Of a DNA stretch of 64,000 nt, positions 54,404-63,589 are shown piece after piece (positions within the stretch are counted from its first letter, which is position 1; each line of letters opens with the position of its first letter). The position numbers were made by a program, and so were the translations under genes. The notes beneath the pieces are model-generated. The model made no database searches. It had not been told where the DNA came from and saw only the letters and a list, made by a program, of their open reading frames with translations. Source of the stretch: Microbaculum sp051390635 (lineage in GTDB: Bacteria > Pseudomonadota > Alphaproteobacteria > Rhizobiales > Tepidamorphaceae); NCBI RefSeq assembly GCF_051390635.1, contig NZ_JBPODT010000001.1:992001-1056000 (forward strand), read 5' to 3'.

Positions 54404-54658
54404 TTACTCGTCCGTGACCATTCCGAGCGCCACCATATAGGTAGCCAGGATTGCCTCGTGCTCCTGACGCTCGGCCGTATCCTGTTTCCGCAACTTGACG
54501 ATCGTCCTGAGCGCCTTGACGTCGAAGCCGTTCGCTTTCGCCTCGGCGTAAACGTCGCGGATATCGTCGGCGAGCGCCTTCTTTTCCTCTTCCAGCCGCT
54601 CGATACGCTGAACGATGGAATGCAATTGTGTGGTGGCGATGCCGCCGGTGTCGTTCAT
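54404..54658 (-). CDS. gapR: GapR-like nucleoid-associated protein (DUF2312)
   Basis: An 84-residue protein, with HSIVQRIERLEEEKKALADD, DVYAEAKANGFDVKALRTIV and KLRKQDTAERQEHEAILATY. This matches GapR of Caulobacter, a chromosome-binding protein that follows overtwisted DNA ahead of replication and transcription. The long open frame that contains it begins in unrelated sequence; ATG 54658 gives the family start. Confidence 0.93.
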   Translation of the reverse strand: MNDTGGIATTQLHSIVQRIERLEEEKKALADDIRDVYAEAKANGFDVKALRTIVKLRKQDTAERQEHEAILATYMVALGMVTDE

Positions 54659-54687
54659 GATGTCCTCCGTTGCCGGACCAGTTGGCC

Positions 54688-55005
54688 TCAGTGATCCTTG
54701 TGCGTCGCCGCGTGCGAGACCGCGAACGCGGCCTTCTGCTCGGACGTCGCCTCTGTCTGATACTTCGATTTCCACTCGTCGTAGGGCATGCCATAGACGA
54801 CGAGGCGGCTGTCCTCCTTGTCGACGGGCAGGCCGCGTTCCTCCGCCGCCTCCCGATACCAGTTCGACAGGCAATTGCGGCAAAAACCGGCGAGATTCAT
54901 CAGGTCGATGTTCTGAACGTCGGTTCGGTCGCGCAGGTGCTGCACCAGCCGGCGGAAGGCGGCCGCTTCCAGTTCGGTGCGCGTCTTTTGATCGAGTTCG
55001 GTCAT
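54688..55005 (-). CDS. DUF1244 family protein
   Basis: A 105-residue protein, MTELDQKTRTELEAAAFRRL, with the conserved LMNLAGFCRNCLSNWYREAA (including C43 and C46 in a CxxC) and MPYDEWKSKYQTEAT. DUF1244 is a small family of unknown function with a likely metal or DNA role. It lies 29 bases before gapR on the same strand. Confidence 0.88.
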   Translation of the reverse strand: MTELDQKTRTELEAAAFRRLVQHLRDRTDVQNIDLMNLAGFCRNCLSNWYREAAEERGLPVDKEDSRLVVYGMPYDEWKSKYQTEATSEQKAAFAVSHAATHKDH

Positions 55006-55039
55006 AACAAGCCTCGCTTTTGCGGTCCGCCCGGCGCCG

Positions 55040-55879
55040 TCACATCTCGCCCGGCGCGCCGGAGCCGTAGTGGCGAATCTCGTTCAGGCCCTCGCGTCCG
55101 GCAAGGGCGCGCAGCACGTCGACGAGCCGGCCCGCCCATTCCGCCTGTCCCGGCGCCTCGGCGATCAGGTCCTGGCGCAGCTCGACGAGGGCGTGCGCAA
55201 GGCCGCGCCGGGTGCCGTGCCGGTACATGGTGTCGCCCCTGAGGCGGCCCGAATAGGGTTCGTTGTCGCCGACGGTGAGCAGCGGATCGGCGGCGAAGGC
55301 CTCGATCATCGGCACCGCGAGCCGGGGGTCCTTGTCCCACAGGATACCGATTTCCCACGGCCGGCGGGTGCCCCGCCATAGCGGCGTAAAACTGTGGATC
55401 GAAACGATCGCCGGCGGATGTCCCGCCGAGATCGCCGTGTCGATCGCCGTCTCGATCGCACGGTGATAGGGCTCGTAGTAGGCGGCGACGCGCTTCGCCT
55501 TCTCCGCGGCGTCGGCCCGTGCGTTGCCGGGCACCACCGCGCCGTCCGACAACCGCATCAACAGCGTCGGATCGTCCGCGCCGCGATTGGGATCGATCAG
55601 CAGACGCGAGAACCGCGACAGCACCGCCGGCGCGCCGAGTTCCCTTGCCAGCTGCCGGGTCACGGCCTCCGCGCCGATATCGTAGGCGATGTGCCGCTCG
55701 AATTCCTCCGGCGGAAGACCAAGGTCGCCATACGCCGCCGGCAGCCGGCTCGAGGCGTGATCGCACAGGATCAGCCAGCCGGTCTCGACGGCGCCGGATA
55801 TCGTTTCGCTCGGGACGAACGTATCGGCAGCGTCCCGCGCGGGTGCGTCGGAGGTCGGATACTCGGCTACGCGCGTCAT
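55040..55879 (-). CDS. N-formylglutamate amidohydrolase family protein
   Basis: A 279-residue protein of the HutG2/DUF family. Conserved stretches are WLILCDHASSRLPAAYGDLG near residue 33, SRLLIDPNRGADDPTLLMRL near residue 92, and IVSIHSFTPLWRGTRRPWEI near residue 158. It may hydrolyse N-formylglutamate to glutamate and formate in histidine breakdown, but no hut genes are nearby. It is 34 bases before the DUF1244 gene on the same strand. Confidence 0.85.
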   Translation of the reverse strand: MTRVAEYPTSDAPARDAADTFVPSETISGAVETGWLILCDHASSRLPAAYGDLGLPPEEFERHIAYDIGAEAVTRQLARELGAPAVLSRFSRLLIDPNRGADDPTLLMRLSDGAVVPGNARADAAEKAKRVAAYYEPYHRAIETAIDTAISAGHPPAIVSIHSFTPLWRGTRRPWEIGILWDKDPRLAVPMIEAFAADPLLTVGDNEPYSGRLRGDTMYRHGTRRGLAHALVELRQDLIAEAPGQAEWAGRLVDVLRALAGREGLNEIRHYGSGAPGEM

Positions 55880-56015
55880 GGAACGATACGATCGGGCGAT
55901 TCTGCGTGACGGGCGGGCGATGCTGCCCTAGGAATGGCGAACTCTTAGGCGATCCCGACGCCGGCGGCAACGTGCCCGCGGCGTGGATGCACAACCCGAG
56001 GCCGGACGGAGAGCG

Positions 56016-56933
56016 ATGACGCGCGTCCTCGAGACCGAAATCGGCGCTTCAGAAGCACGGACGGCGGCGTTCGCCTTCGGCGCGTTGGCGCTCGGTGCCG
56101 TGGCGATGGGCGCGTCGCCGATCTTCGTTCGCCTTGCCGAAGTCGGCCCGTTCGCCAGCGCCTTCTGGCGCGTGGCCCTGGCACTGCCCGCGCTCTACGC
56201 CTGGATGACCTACGAGGCGCGCCGCGGCCCCCGCTCCACCGCGCCGCGTTTCGACCGGTATGTTTTGGTGGCCGGGCTCTTGTTCGCTGGAGACCTGTTC
56301 TTCTGGCACCTCGCGATCATGAACACGACGGTCGCCAACGCCACCTTCCTGGCGGCTTTGGCGCCGGTTTTCGTCGTCAGCCTGTCCTGGCTCATCCTGC
56401 GCGAGGCGATCGGCCCGGAGATCGTCGTCGGGCTCGGCGCCGGCCTCGCCGGCGCGGCGTTCCTGCTCGGATCGAGCTACAGCTTCGCCCCCTCCAACCT
56501 CCTCGGCGATACTTTCGGCCTGATCACCGCGTGCTTTTTCGGCTCCTACATCCTGGCGATCCGTCCGGCCCGCAAGCACCATCCGGCCGGACGCCTCATC
56601 TTCATGTCGTCGCTGGTGACCGCCGCCGTACTGCTGGTGATCGCGCTGATCCTGGAGCCGACCCTGTTTCCCGCGACGTCCAAGGGGCTGATGATGCTGA
56701 TCGCCCTGGCGCTGATCAGCCATGCCGGTGGCCAGGGGCTTCTGGCGCTCGCCCTCGGTTACCTGCCGGCCGGCTTCTCGTCGCTCGTGATCTTCCTGGA
56801 GGGCGTGGCCGCCGCGGTGTTCGGCTGGATGATCCTCGGCGAGGACATGACCGGCATGCAGCTTCTGGGCGCCGCCGCGATCCTTCTGGGCGTCTGGATA
56901 GCCCGCCCGCGCCGCCGCAGACAGACCGGCTGA
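56016..56933 (+). CDS. EamA-family drug/metabolite transporter
   Basis: A 305-residue membrane protein with about ten hydrophobic segments, in two EamA repeats. Typical stretches are GASPIFVRLAEVGPFASAFW near residue 30, NATFLAALAPVFVVSLSWLI and ALGYLPAGFSSLVIFLEGVA. The substrate is unknown. ATG 56016, after GGAGAGCG, is chosen; a GTG start 33 bases upstream is possible. The next gene starts eight bases downstream. Confidence 0.9.
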   Translation: MTRVLETEIGASEARTAAFAFGALALGAVAMGASPIFVRLAEVGPFASAFWRVALALPALYAWMTYEARRGPRSTAPRFDRYVLVAGLLFAGDLFFWHLAIMNTTVANATFLAALAPVFVVSLSWLILREAIGPEIVVGLGAGLAGAAFLLGSSYSFAPSNLLGDTFGLITACFFGSYILAIRPARKHHPAGRLIFMSSLVTAAVLLVIALILEPTLFPATSKGLMMLIALALISHAGGQGLLALALGYLPAGFSSLVIFLEGVAAAVFGWMILGEDMTGMQLLGAAAILLGVWIARPRRRRQTG

Positions 56934-56941
56934 TCGCGCCG

Positions 56942-58237
56942 ATGAGCCGAGACCGACGAGATACGCTCCGTGCCCTGTTCGATGCCGCCGTCGCCGCCGC
57001 GCATCCCGACGGCTGCCTGCCGCCGCACCTGCCCGAGCCGCCGGCCGGCCGGATCGTCGTGCTCGCCGCCGGCAAGGCCGCCGGCAGCATGGCGGCCGCT
57101 GCCGAGCGCCATTACCTCGATGCCCTGTCGCTGCCGCCCGACCGTCTGACCGGCCTTGCCATCGCCCGCTACGGCTATGGACGGCCGACGCGCCGGATCC
57201 GCATGGTCGAGGCCTCCCATCCGGTGCCGGACGAGGCCGGTATCGCCGCGACCGGCCAGGCGCTGGAACGCGCCGCGTCCGCCGGCCCCGACGACCTGGT
57301 GCTGGTGCTCCTGTCGGGCGGCGGCTCCGCCCTGTGGATAGCGCCGGCGAACGGCGTGACGCTCGAGGCCAAGCAGGAGCTGACCCGCGCCCTGCTCGCT
57401 TCCGGCGCCCGCATCGGCGAGATCAACACGGTCCGCCGCCACCTGTCGCGCATCAAGGGTGGACGGCTCGCGGCCGCCGCCTATCCGGCCCGGCTGCTGA
57501 CACTGGCGATTTCCGATGTCGCCGGCAACGATCCGGCGGCGATCGCCTCGGGTCCGACGGTCGCCGACCCGACCAGCCTCGCCGACGCCCGCGCCGTTCT
57601 CGACAAATACGCAATCACGCCGGGCCCCGAGATCGCCGCAGCCCTCTCCGATCCGGCCAACGAAACGCCGAAACCCGCCGATTCGCGCCTTGCGAACGCC
57701 ACGTATCGGCTCGTCGCGACGCCTGCGATGGCGATCGCGGCCGCCGATCGCGAAGCCCGCGCACTCGGTTTCGAAACGGAGATTCTCGGTAGCGACCTGG
57801 AGGACGATGCGCGCGATCTTGCCGGAGATCACGCCGAATTGGCCCGCAAACGCGCCGACCAGGGCCGCAAGGTCGCTATCCTGTCAGGCGGCGAGGCGAC
57901 GGTGACACTGCGCGGCCGCGGCCGCGGCGGGCCGAATCAGGAGTTCGCTCTGGCGCTTGCCATCGCCCTGCACGGCCGCCCCGGCATCTGGGGGCTTGCC
58001 GGCGACACCGACGGAACCGACGGCGGCAAAGGCGCGGCCGACGATCCCGCTGGTGCGATTATCGGCCCGGATACGCTCCCCAGAGCCACCCAACTCGGCC
58101 TCGACGCTGACGCATTTCTGGAAGACAACGATTCTACCGGCTTCTTCGAGCGTCTCGGCGATCTTCTGGTCCCCGGCCCGACGTTCACAAACGTCAACGA
58201 TTTCCGGGCTGTAATCGTTGACACGGACGCCGACTGA
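56942..58237 (+). CDS. gckA: Glycerate 2-kinase (MOFRL type)
   Basis: A 431-residue kinase of the GckA/TtuD family, making 2-phosphoglycerate from glycerate. Signatures are IVVLAAGKAAGSMAAAAERH near residue 40, LVLLSGGGSALW near residue 120, and the MOFRL part ILSGGEATVTLRGRGRGGPN near residue 320, with GDTDGTDGGKGAADDPAG near residue 355. It lies eight bases after the EamA gene and is followed by a DUF1036 gene and pyk. With pyk nearby it links glycerate to pyruvate. Confidence 0.92.
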   Translation: MSRDRRDTLRALFDAAVAAAHPDGCLPPHLPEPPAGRIVVLAAGKAAGSMAAAAERHYLDALSLPPDRLTGLAIARYGYGRPTRRIRMVEASHPVPDEAGIAATGQALERAASAGPDDLVLVLLSGGGSALWIAPANGVTLEAKQELTRALLASGARIGEINTVRRHLSRIKGGRLAAAAYPARLLTLAISDVAGNDPAAIASGPTVADPTSLADARAVLDKYAITPGPEIAAALSDPANETPKPADSRLANATYRLVATPAMAIAAADREARALGFETEILGSDLEDDARDLAGDHAELARKRADQGRKVAILSGGEATVTLRGRGRGGPNQEFALALAIALHGRPGIWGLAGDTDGTDGGKGAADDPAGAIIGPDTLPRATQLGLDADAFLEDNDSTGFFERLGDLLVPGPTFTNVNDFRAVIVDTDAD

Positions 58238-58280
58238 CATCACTTTCGGCGCAAGCGAAGCGCTTGCCGACAAAGGCGCC

Positions 58281-58757
58281 ATGAGAACAGCACTTTCTTT
58301 GCCACGGCATCCGTTCCGATCTACCTATCTGCTAGCCGCCGCCCTCGGCGGCATGGTGCTTGCCGCCTCCGCGCGCGACGCGGCGGCCGATTTCCGCATC
58401 TGCAACACCACGCCTGGCCGCGTCGGCGTCGCCGTCGGCTACAAGGACGATAAGGGCTGGGCGACGGAGGGCTGGTGGAATATCGGCCCGAACAGCTGCG
58501 AAACCGTGCTGCGCGGCGAACTGGCATCGCGCTACTACTACGTCTACGCGATCGACTACGATCACGGCGGCGAATGGGCCGGTGAAGCCTTTATGTGCAC
58601 GCAGGATCAGATGTTCACGATCCGCGGCATCAACGGGTGCGAGGATCGCGGCTATCAGCGCACAGGCTTCTTCGAGATCGATACGCAGGAGCAGACCACC
58701 TGGACGGTCCAGCTCCAGGATCCCTCCCTCGGCGGCGAAGGCACCGGCGGCGACTAA
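58281..58757 (+). CDS. DUF1036 secreted protein
   Basis: A 158-residue protein with a signal region (TYLLAAALGGMVLAASARDA). The mature part is DUF1036: FRICNTTPGRVGVAVGYKDD, GWWNIGPNSCETVLRGELAS, and FMCTQDQMFTIRGINGCEDR. Four Cys suggest disulfides. Its role is unknown; the gene next to pyk is a recurring Hyphomicrobiales arrangement as I recall it. ATG 58281 is the family-like start. Confidence 0.85.
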   Translation: MRTALSLPRHPFRSTYLLAAALGGMVLAASARDAAADFRICNTTPGRVGVAVGYKDDKGWATEGWWNIGPNSCETVLRGELASRYYYVYAIDYDHGGEWAGEAFMCTQDQMFTIRGINGCEDRGYQRTGFFEIDTQEQTTWTVQLQDPSLGGEGTGGD

Positions 58758-58938
58758 TCCGCCGCAGTCGCCACCGTTATCGCCGCGACAAGCCGGTCCC
58801 GAGCCTTTTCTCCACGCAAATGCGTGCGCCCCCTGACTTTCTGCGCCGATTCGTCATACAAAAGAAGCAGTGCCGGGATATCGGGGCCAAAGACCTCGAA
58901 TATGCCCGATGTCGGACGAAACAGGGGGCTCCTTCGCC

Positions 58939-60375
58939 ATGCGACGGCGACGTTCCATCAAGATACTGGCGACACTCGGCCCGGCCACTTCGGAGGAAGA
59001 CCGAATCGCCGAACTGTTCGAGGCCGGCGCGGACGTCTTCCGCATCAACATGAGCCATACCCCGCACGACCTGCTGCGGACCCTGCATAGCCGCATTCGC
59101 GCAGTGGAGGAGCGGTTCGCCCGCCCGATCGGCATCCTTGTCGACCTGCAGGGCCCGAAGCTCCGGGTCGGTCAATTCGCCAACGGGAAAGTGGACCTCG
59201 AAGAAGGCGCGACCTTCGTCCTCGACACGTCCAGCAAGCCGGGCGACGTCTCTCGGGTCCATTTGCCGCACCCGCCCGTGTTCCAGACGGCCGAGGCCGG
59301 CCACCGCGTTCTGCTCGACGACGGCCGCATCCGGCTGCGCATCGAGCATGCCTCTGCGAAACGGCTCGAATGCACTGTCGAGATCGGCGGCAGGCTGTCG
59401 GACCGCAAGGGCATCAGCCTGCCCGATACGCTACTGCCCTTCGGCGCAATGACCGACAAGGACCGCGCCGACCTGGATGCCGCCGTCAATCTCGGTGTCG
59501 ACTGGATCGCGCTGTCCTTCGTGCAGCGCCCGGACGATCTCGCCGAGGCGCGCAAGATGACCCGCGGCCGCGCCTTCGTCATGGCGAAGATCGAGAAACC
59601 CTCCGCGGTCGAGCGCCTCGACGAGATTATCGAGATGGCCGACGGCTTGATGGTGGCGCGCGGCGATCTCGGCGTTGAAATGCCGCTGGAAGCCGTGCCC
59701 GGCGTGCAGAAGCGCATCACCCGGGTCTGCCGCCATGCCGGACGACCCGTCGTGATCGCGACCCAGATGCTCGAATCGATGATCTCCGCTCCGGTTCCCA
59801 CGCGCGCGGAGGTGTCCGACGTGGCAACGGCGGTCTTCGAGGGTGCCGACGCCATCATGCTTTCGGCGGAATCGGCCGTCGGCGACTTCCCGATCGAGGC
59901 GGTCGCCACCATGAACCGCATCGCCGAGAAGGTCGAAACCGATCCGGTCTTCGCCAACGTCATCCACGCCCAGCGCACCGATCCCGAGCCGACCGGCCCG
60001 GACGCCATCTCGGCCGCCGCCCGTACCGTCGCCGAGACGCTGAAATTGCCGGCGATCGTCTGCTACACGTCCTCGGGCGCGACCGGCCTGCGCGTCGCCC
60101 GCGAACGTCCGGACCGGCCGATCATCACCTTGAGCCCCAATACCGCCACGGCGCGCCGGCTGGCGCTGGTCTGGGGCGTGCACTGTGTCGAGACCGAGGA
60201 TGCGAGCGACGAGACCGACATGGTCGATCGCGCCTGCCGCATCGCCTATCAGGAAGGGTTCGCCCGGCCCGGCCAGCGCATTATCGTCACCGCCGGCGTT
60301 CCATTCGGCACGCCCGGCGCGACCAACATGCTGAGGATTGCCTTCGTGGGATCCGACAAGCTCGGCGAGGGTTGA
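58939..60375 (+). CDS. pyk: Pyruvate kinase
   Basis: A 478-residue enzyme converting phosphoenolpyruvate and ADP to pyruvate and ATP. Motifs are RSIKILATLGPATSEEDRIA at the start, VDLQGPKLRVG near residue 75, the catalytic MAKIEKPSAVERLDEIIEMA (about residue 216), and ATQMLESMISAPVPTRAEVS near residue 275. Two other Mets upstream in frame (58909) are possible; 58939 gives the family-like MRRRRSIKI. It is on the same strand as the glycerate kinase and DUF1036 genes. Confidence 0.95.
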   Translation: MRRRRSIKILATLGPATSEEDRIAELFEAGADVFRINMSHTPHDLLRTLHSRIRAVEERFARPIGILVDLQGPKLRVGQFANGKVDLEEGATFVLDTSSKPGDVSRVHLPHPPVFQTAEAGHRVLLDDGRIRLRIEHASAKRLECTVEIGGRLSDRKGISLPDTLLPFGAMTDKDRADLDAAVNLGVDWIALSFVQRPDDLAEARKMTRGRAFVMAKIEKPSAVERLDEIIEMADGLMVARGDLGVEMPLEAVPGVQKRITRVCRHAGRPVVIATQMLESMISAPVPTRAEVSDVATAVFEGADAIMLSAESAVGDFPIEAVATMNRIAEKVETDPVFANVIHAQRTDPEPTGPDAISAAARTVAETLKLPAIVCYTSSGATGLRVARERPDRPIITLSPNTATARRLALVWGVHCVETEDASDETDMVDRACRIAYQEGFARPGQRIIVTAGVPFGTPGATNMLRIAFVGSDKLGEG

Positions 60376-60431
60376 TCCCCTCCCCGGCCCGAAGGCGGGC
60401 GCCCCGGTTCGCGTCAGAGCCTCGGTTCGGG

Positions 60432-61049
60432 TCAGATATCGCGTCCCTCGACTTCGGTCTCGAGCTTCTCGACCGATTGACGGGCCTTGCCGAAATAAGG
60501 GTGCACCGCCAGCACCTGGCGATACGCCTCCAGCGCCTTTTCCGGCTCGTCGAGCTCTCGGAAAATCAGGCCGAGCCCGGTCAACGCCCCGAAATGCCGG
60601 GGCTGCAGCGCGAGCGTGCGCTGGATATCCGCCAGTGAAAGCTCGTACTCGTCGAGCAGGTAATAGACCGTCGCCCGCATGTTCCAGCCTTCGGCATAGT
60701 CGGGCAGCATCTGGGTGACGAGGTCGAGATATTGCAGCGCGATACCGAGATCCTTGTCCTCGATCGCCGCACCGGCGCGCTGGACTAGAAGATCGACCGT
60801 GTCGCTGCCCGATTCGTTCCAGGCGGCGACGATCTTGCGCTCGAGCGCTTTCGCTTCATCTTCGCTTGCCGATTGCGACAGCCTGTCGAGCAGATCCTCG
60901 ACCGAGGATGCGACTGCCTCGGCGGATTTGTCGCTTTTTCCGGGCACGGCTTCCGGACCGGTGGGATCCTCCGCGGACACGGCGATCGGTGCCGCCGACA
61001 CAAGCGCGGTGAAGCAGACGACGCAGATCAGGCCACGGAACTTGTCCAT
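60432..61049 (-). CDS. Secreted TPR-repeat protein
   Basis: A 205-residue protein with a signal peptide (LICVVCFTALVSAAPIAVSA, cleavage after SA-ED). The N-terminal mature part is acidic. About three TPR motifs follow (LGIALQYLDLVTQMLPDYAE, GWNMRATVYYLLDEYELSLA, and ALTGLGLIFRELDEPEKALE). It is probably periplasmic. It converges with pyk (57 bases apart). Confidence 0.82.
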   Translation of the reverse strand: MDKFRGLICVVCFTALVSAAPIAVSAEDPTGPEAVPGKSDKSAEAVASSVEDLLDRLSQSASEDEAKALERKIVAAWNESGSDTVDLLVQRAGAAIEDKDLGIALQYLDLVTQMLPDYAEGWNMRATVYYLLDEYELSLADIQRTLALQPRHFGALTGLGLIFRELDEPEKALEAYRQVLAVHPYFGKARQSVEKLETEVEGRDI

Positions 61050-61121
61050 GACCCGAAAAGATGGGGCAGCAATCGTGTCTGGTCAACGCCTGCGGGTATT
61101 TCCCGCAAGTCGGTTCGGGCC

Positions 61122-61247
61122 TTAGCCCTGACGCGCCTTGAACCGCCGATTCGTCTTGTTGATGACGTAAATCCGGCCCTTGCGGCGGACAATGCGGTTG
61201 TTACGGTGGCGCTTGACCAGCGACTTGATCGAATTTCTGATTTTCAT
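61122..61247 (-). CDS. rpmJ: 50S ribosomal protein L36
   Basis: A 41-residue protein, MKIRNSIKSLVKRHRNNRIV to NRRFKARQG, which is the L36 of alphaproteobacteria. It has no Cys, so it lacks the zinc ribbon of the zinc-type L36. ATG 61247 is chosen; the longer open frame begins 132 bases upstream. Confidence 0.95.
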   Translation of the reverse strand: MKIRNSIKSLVKRHRNNRIVRRKGRIYVINKTNRRFKARQG

Positions 61248-61492
61248 GGCTCTTGATCGCCGTCGACGGCACCCATTTCTGGGGCCGTGCTTTCCTGATG
61301 TTTTCGACAGAAAAAGGTCGGCGCGCGGCCGACCCTGAAATTCAGGCCGGAAAATAGCCATGCCCCCCGTTTCTGTCAACGCAGGCGGCCAAATTCGGGC
61401 TCAAAAAGGCGATCCATAAAGGCGGCAGACTGCCGGACTGGCGCCCTGTCCGCGCCAGACATGCCGCCTCGTGGACCGCCGGACGCGAAAAA

Positions 61493-61522
61493 ATGGCGGC
61501 GGGCCGGAGGGCCCGCCGCCAT
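61493..61522 (-). terminator. Strong terminator of the chemoreceptor gene
   Basis: A 13-bp stem (ATGGCGGCGGGCC and GGCCCGCCGCCAT) around GGAG. On the minus strand it is followed by seven T. It lies 42 bases after the chemoreceptor stop codon. Confidence 0.92.
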
Positions 61523-61564
61523 CATATGTCTTATCGAGGACGGCCGAAGCCGTCCGGTCGCCGA

Positions 61565-63589
61565 TCAGGCGGCACGCACCGTGCCGATGAACGTATCGAC
61601 CTGCTGGCGCAGCAATTCGGACTGCTGGCTGAGCTCGCTCGCAGCGGTCAGAACCTGCTCCGCCGACTGACCGGTCTCGCCGGCGGCCTGGGTGACGCCG
61701 GTGATGTTGGTGGAGACATCGCGGGTGCCGGCGGCCGCCTGCTGGACGTTGCGGGCGATCTCCTGGGTCGCCGCGGCCTGCTCTTCGACGGCGGAGGCGA
61801 TTGCCGTCGAGATCGAGCTGATCTGCTCGATGGTGCCGCTGATCGCCCGGATAGCGCCGACCGAGTCCTCGACCTGCGACTGCACGGCCGTGATCTGCTG
61901 GCCGATTTCCTCGGTCGCCTTGGCCGTCTGGCCGGCCAGCGATTTCACCTCCTGGGCGACGACCGCGAAGCCCTTGCCGGCTTCACCGGCGCGGGCTGCC
62001 TCGATCGTGGCGTTGAGGGCCAGCAGATTGGTCTGCTCGGCGATATCGCTGATCAGTTCGACGACCTGGCCGATCTTCTGCGCGGCCGACGACAGGTTTT
62101 CGATCGTGGCGTTGGTCCGCTGCGCATCGTCGACCGCCTTGCCTGCGATCTCGCTCGCCTGCGACACCTGACGACCGATCTCGGAGACCGAGGCGGAGAG
62201 CTCCTCCGCGGCGGACGACACGGTCTGGACGTTGGTCGAGGCCTGTTCCGACGCGGCGGCCACCGCCGTCGACTGCCGGTTGGTCTCTTCCGCGGTTCCC
62301 GACAGAGCCTCGGCGGAGGACTGAAGCTCGGTGGCGGCCGACGAGACGGTATTGACGATGCCCTTGACCGAGGATTCGAACTCGTCGGCCATCTTGTTCA
62401 TCGTCTCGCGCTTCTCGATCTCGGCGCGCTTCTTCATCTCCTCCTGTTCGGCGGTAAGTTTGTCGGCCTTAATCATGTTCTCCTTGAACACCTGCACCGC
62501 GGCAGCCATTTCGCCGACCTCGTCCTTGCGGTCCTGGGCGGGAATCTCGAGTTCCTTGTCGCCGTCGGCGAGACGGCCCATGGCCTCGGTCATGCTGGTG
62601 ATCGGGCGGGTGATCGAACGGGCCAGGAACAGCGCGACCAGGATACCGAAGGCGATGGCGACGGCGGATATGATGATCGCCGTCAACATTGCGCTGTTGA
62701 TCTCAGCCTCGGCGCGCGGCCCCAGTTCGTCCTGCATGGCGCGATTCGTGTCGGTCACCTGCGCCAGCAGCTCACGCATCTGCGGACCGAGCGTATCGAG
62801 CTGGTTGGCGATGATGTCGTTGCGCTTGAAGATGAGTTCCTGAACGCCCTCGAATTCCTCGGCATACAGGTCACTGGTGTTCTTGATGTCAGTGGCCAGC
62901 CTGCGGCGTTCCGGGTTCTGCAACTCCGCCAGCATCCGGCTGGTGCCTTCGCGGAACGTGGAAAGTTCCTCCCGGACGCGGTCGACCGAGTCCTGCGAAT
63001 TGTCCATCAGGAACTTCATGGCGTAGAGCCGGGCGAGCAGAAGGCTGTGCATAGCGTCGCCCGCGGCGTAGGCGGCCGATGCGTCGCCATCCCGATTGGC
63101 GCTCCGCATGATGGTGGACAGGTCCTGTTCCATCTTCGGACCCTGCTCGTTCATCTGATCGACATACGCGTTCCGCTTGACGCGCATTTCGGTGACCGAA
63201 ACGAAATTGGCCCTGTATTCGGCAATCTTGCCGGCGACGGATTCGATCCGGGCAAACTGATCAGAGCCCTTGGAGAACAGCTCTTTCGCCGATTCGATTT
63301 CCGTCAACGCATAGTCCGCGCCCTTGAGCACCCGCTCCTGCGCTTCGTCGGTACCTTCGGTGAGGAAATCCTTCAGCGCCAGGCGCATGGAATAGAGATC
63401 GGCACTGATCGCCTGGGCGGCCACGGTCTGGCGCGCCGACAATCGATACTCGGTGAAATTCGACGTGGCGCCGGAGAGGCCGAAGGTCGATATGCCGGCG
63501 ACTGCGACAAGCAGCAGCAGGATGATCGAAAATCCCGATATGAGGCGAACGCCGATCCGCAGATCGGTGAACCGTTTGATGAGTGACAT
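61565..63589 (-). CDS. Methyl-accepting chemotaxis protein with HBM-type sensor
   Basis: A 674-residue chemoreceptor. One N-terminal membrane helix (LISGFSIILLLLVAVAGIST) and a second (AIIISAVAIAFGILVALFLA near residue 308) bracket a periplasmic helical domain (about residues 35-300). The length and helical content suggest the HBM (helical bimodular) class. A HAMP domain follows, then the signalling domain with the hairpin tip EQTNLLALNATIEAARAGEA, GKGFAVVAQEVKSLAGQTAK. The ligand is unknown. No chemotaxis kinase is in the window. The promoter side is AT-rich. Confidence 0.92.
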   Translation of the reverse strand: MSLIKRFTDLRIGVRLISGFSIILLLLVAVAGISTFGLSGATSNFTEYRLSARQTVAAQAISADLYSMRLALKDFLTEGTDEAQERVLKGADYALTEIESAKELFSKGSDQFARIESVAGKIAEYRANFVSVTEMRVKRNAYVDQMNEQGPKMEQDLSTIMRSANRDGDASAAYAAGDAMHSLLLARLYAMKFLMDNSQDSVDRVREELSTFREGTSRMLAELQNPERRRLATDIKNTSDLYAEEFEGVQELIFKRNDIIANQLDTLGPQMRELLAQVTDTNRAMQDELGPRAEAEINSAMLTAIIISAVAIAFGILVALFLARSITRPITSMTEAMGRLADGDKELEIPAQDRKDEVGEMAAAVQVFKENMIKADKLTAEQEEMKKRAEIEKRETMNKMADEFESSVKGIVNTVSSAATELQSSAEALSGTAEETNRQSTAVAAASEQASTNVQTVSSAAEELSASVSEIGRQVSQASEIAGKAVDDAQRTNATIENLSSAAQKIGQVVELISDIAEQTNLLALNATIEAARAGEAGKGFAVVAQEVKSLAGQTAKATEEIGQQITAVQSQVEDSVGAIRAISGTIEQISSISTAIASAVEEQAAATQEIARNVQQAAAGTRDVSTNITGVTQAAGETGQSAEQVLTAASELSQQSELLRQQVDTFIGTVRAA

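Noticed and set aside
61493..63586. A 697-codon plus-strand frame opposite the chemoreceptor
   Set aside because: The minus-strand gene has clear chemoreceptor motifs; the plus frame has only a repetitive Gly/Asp/Leu pattern.
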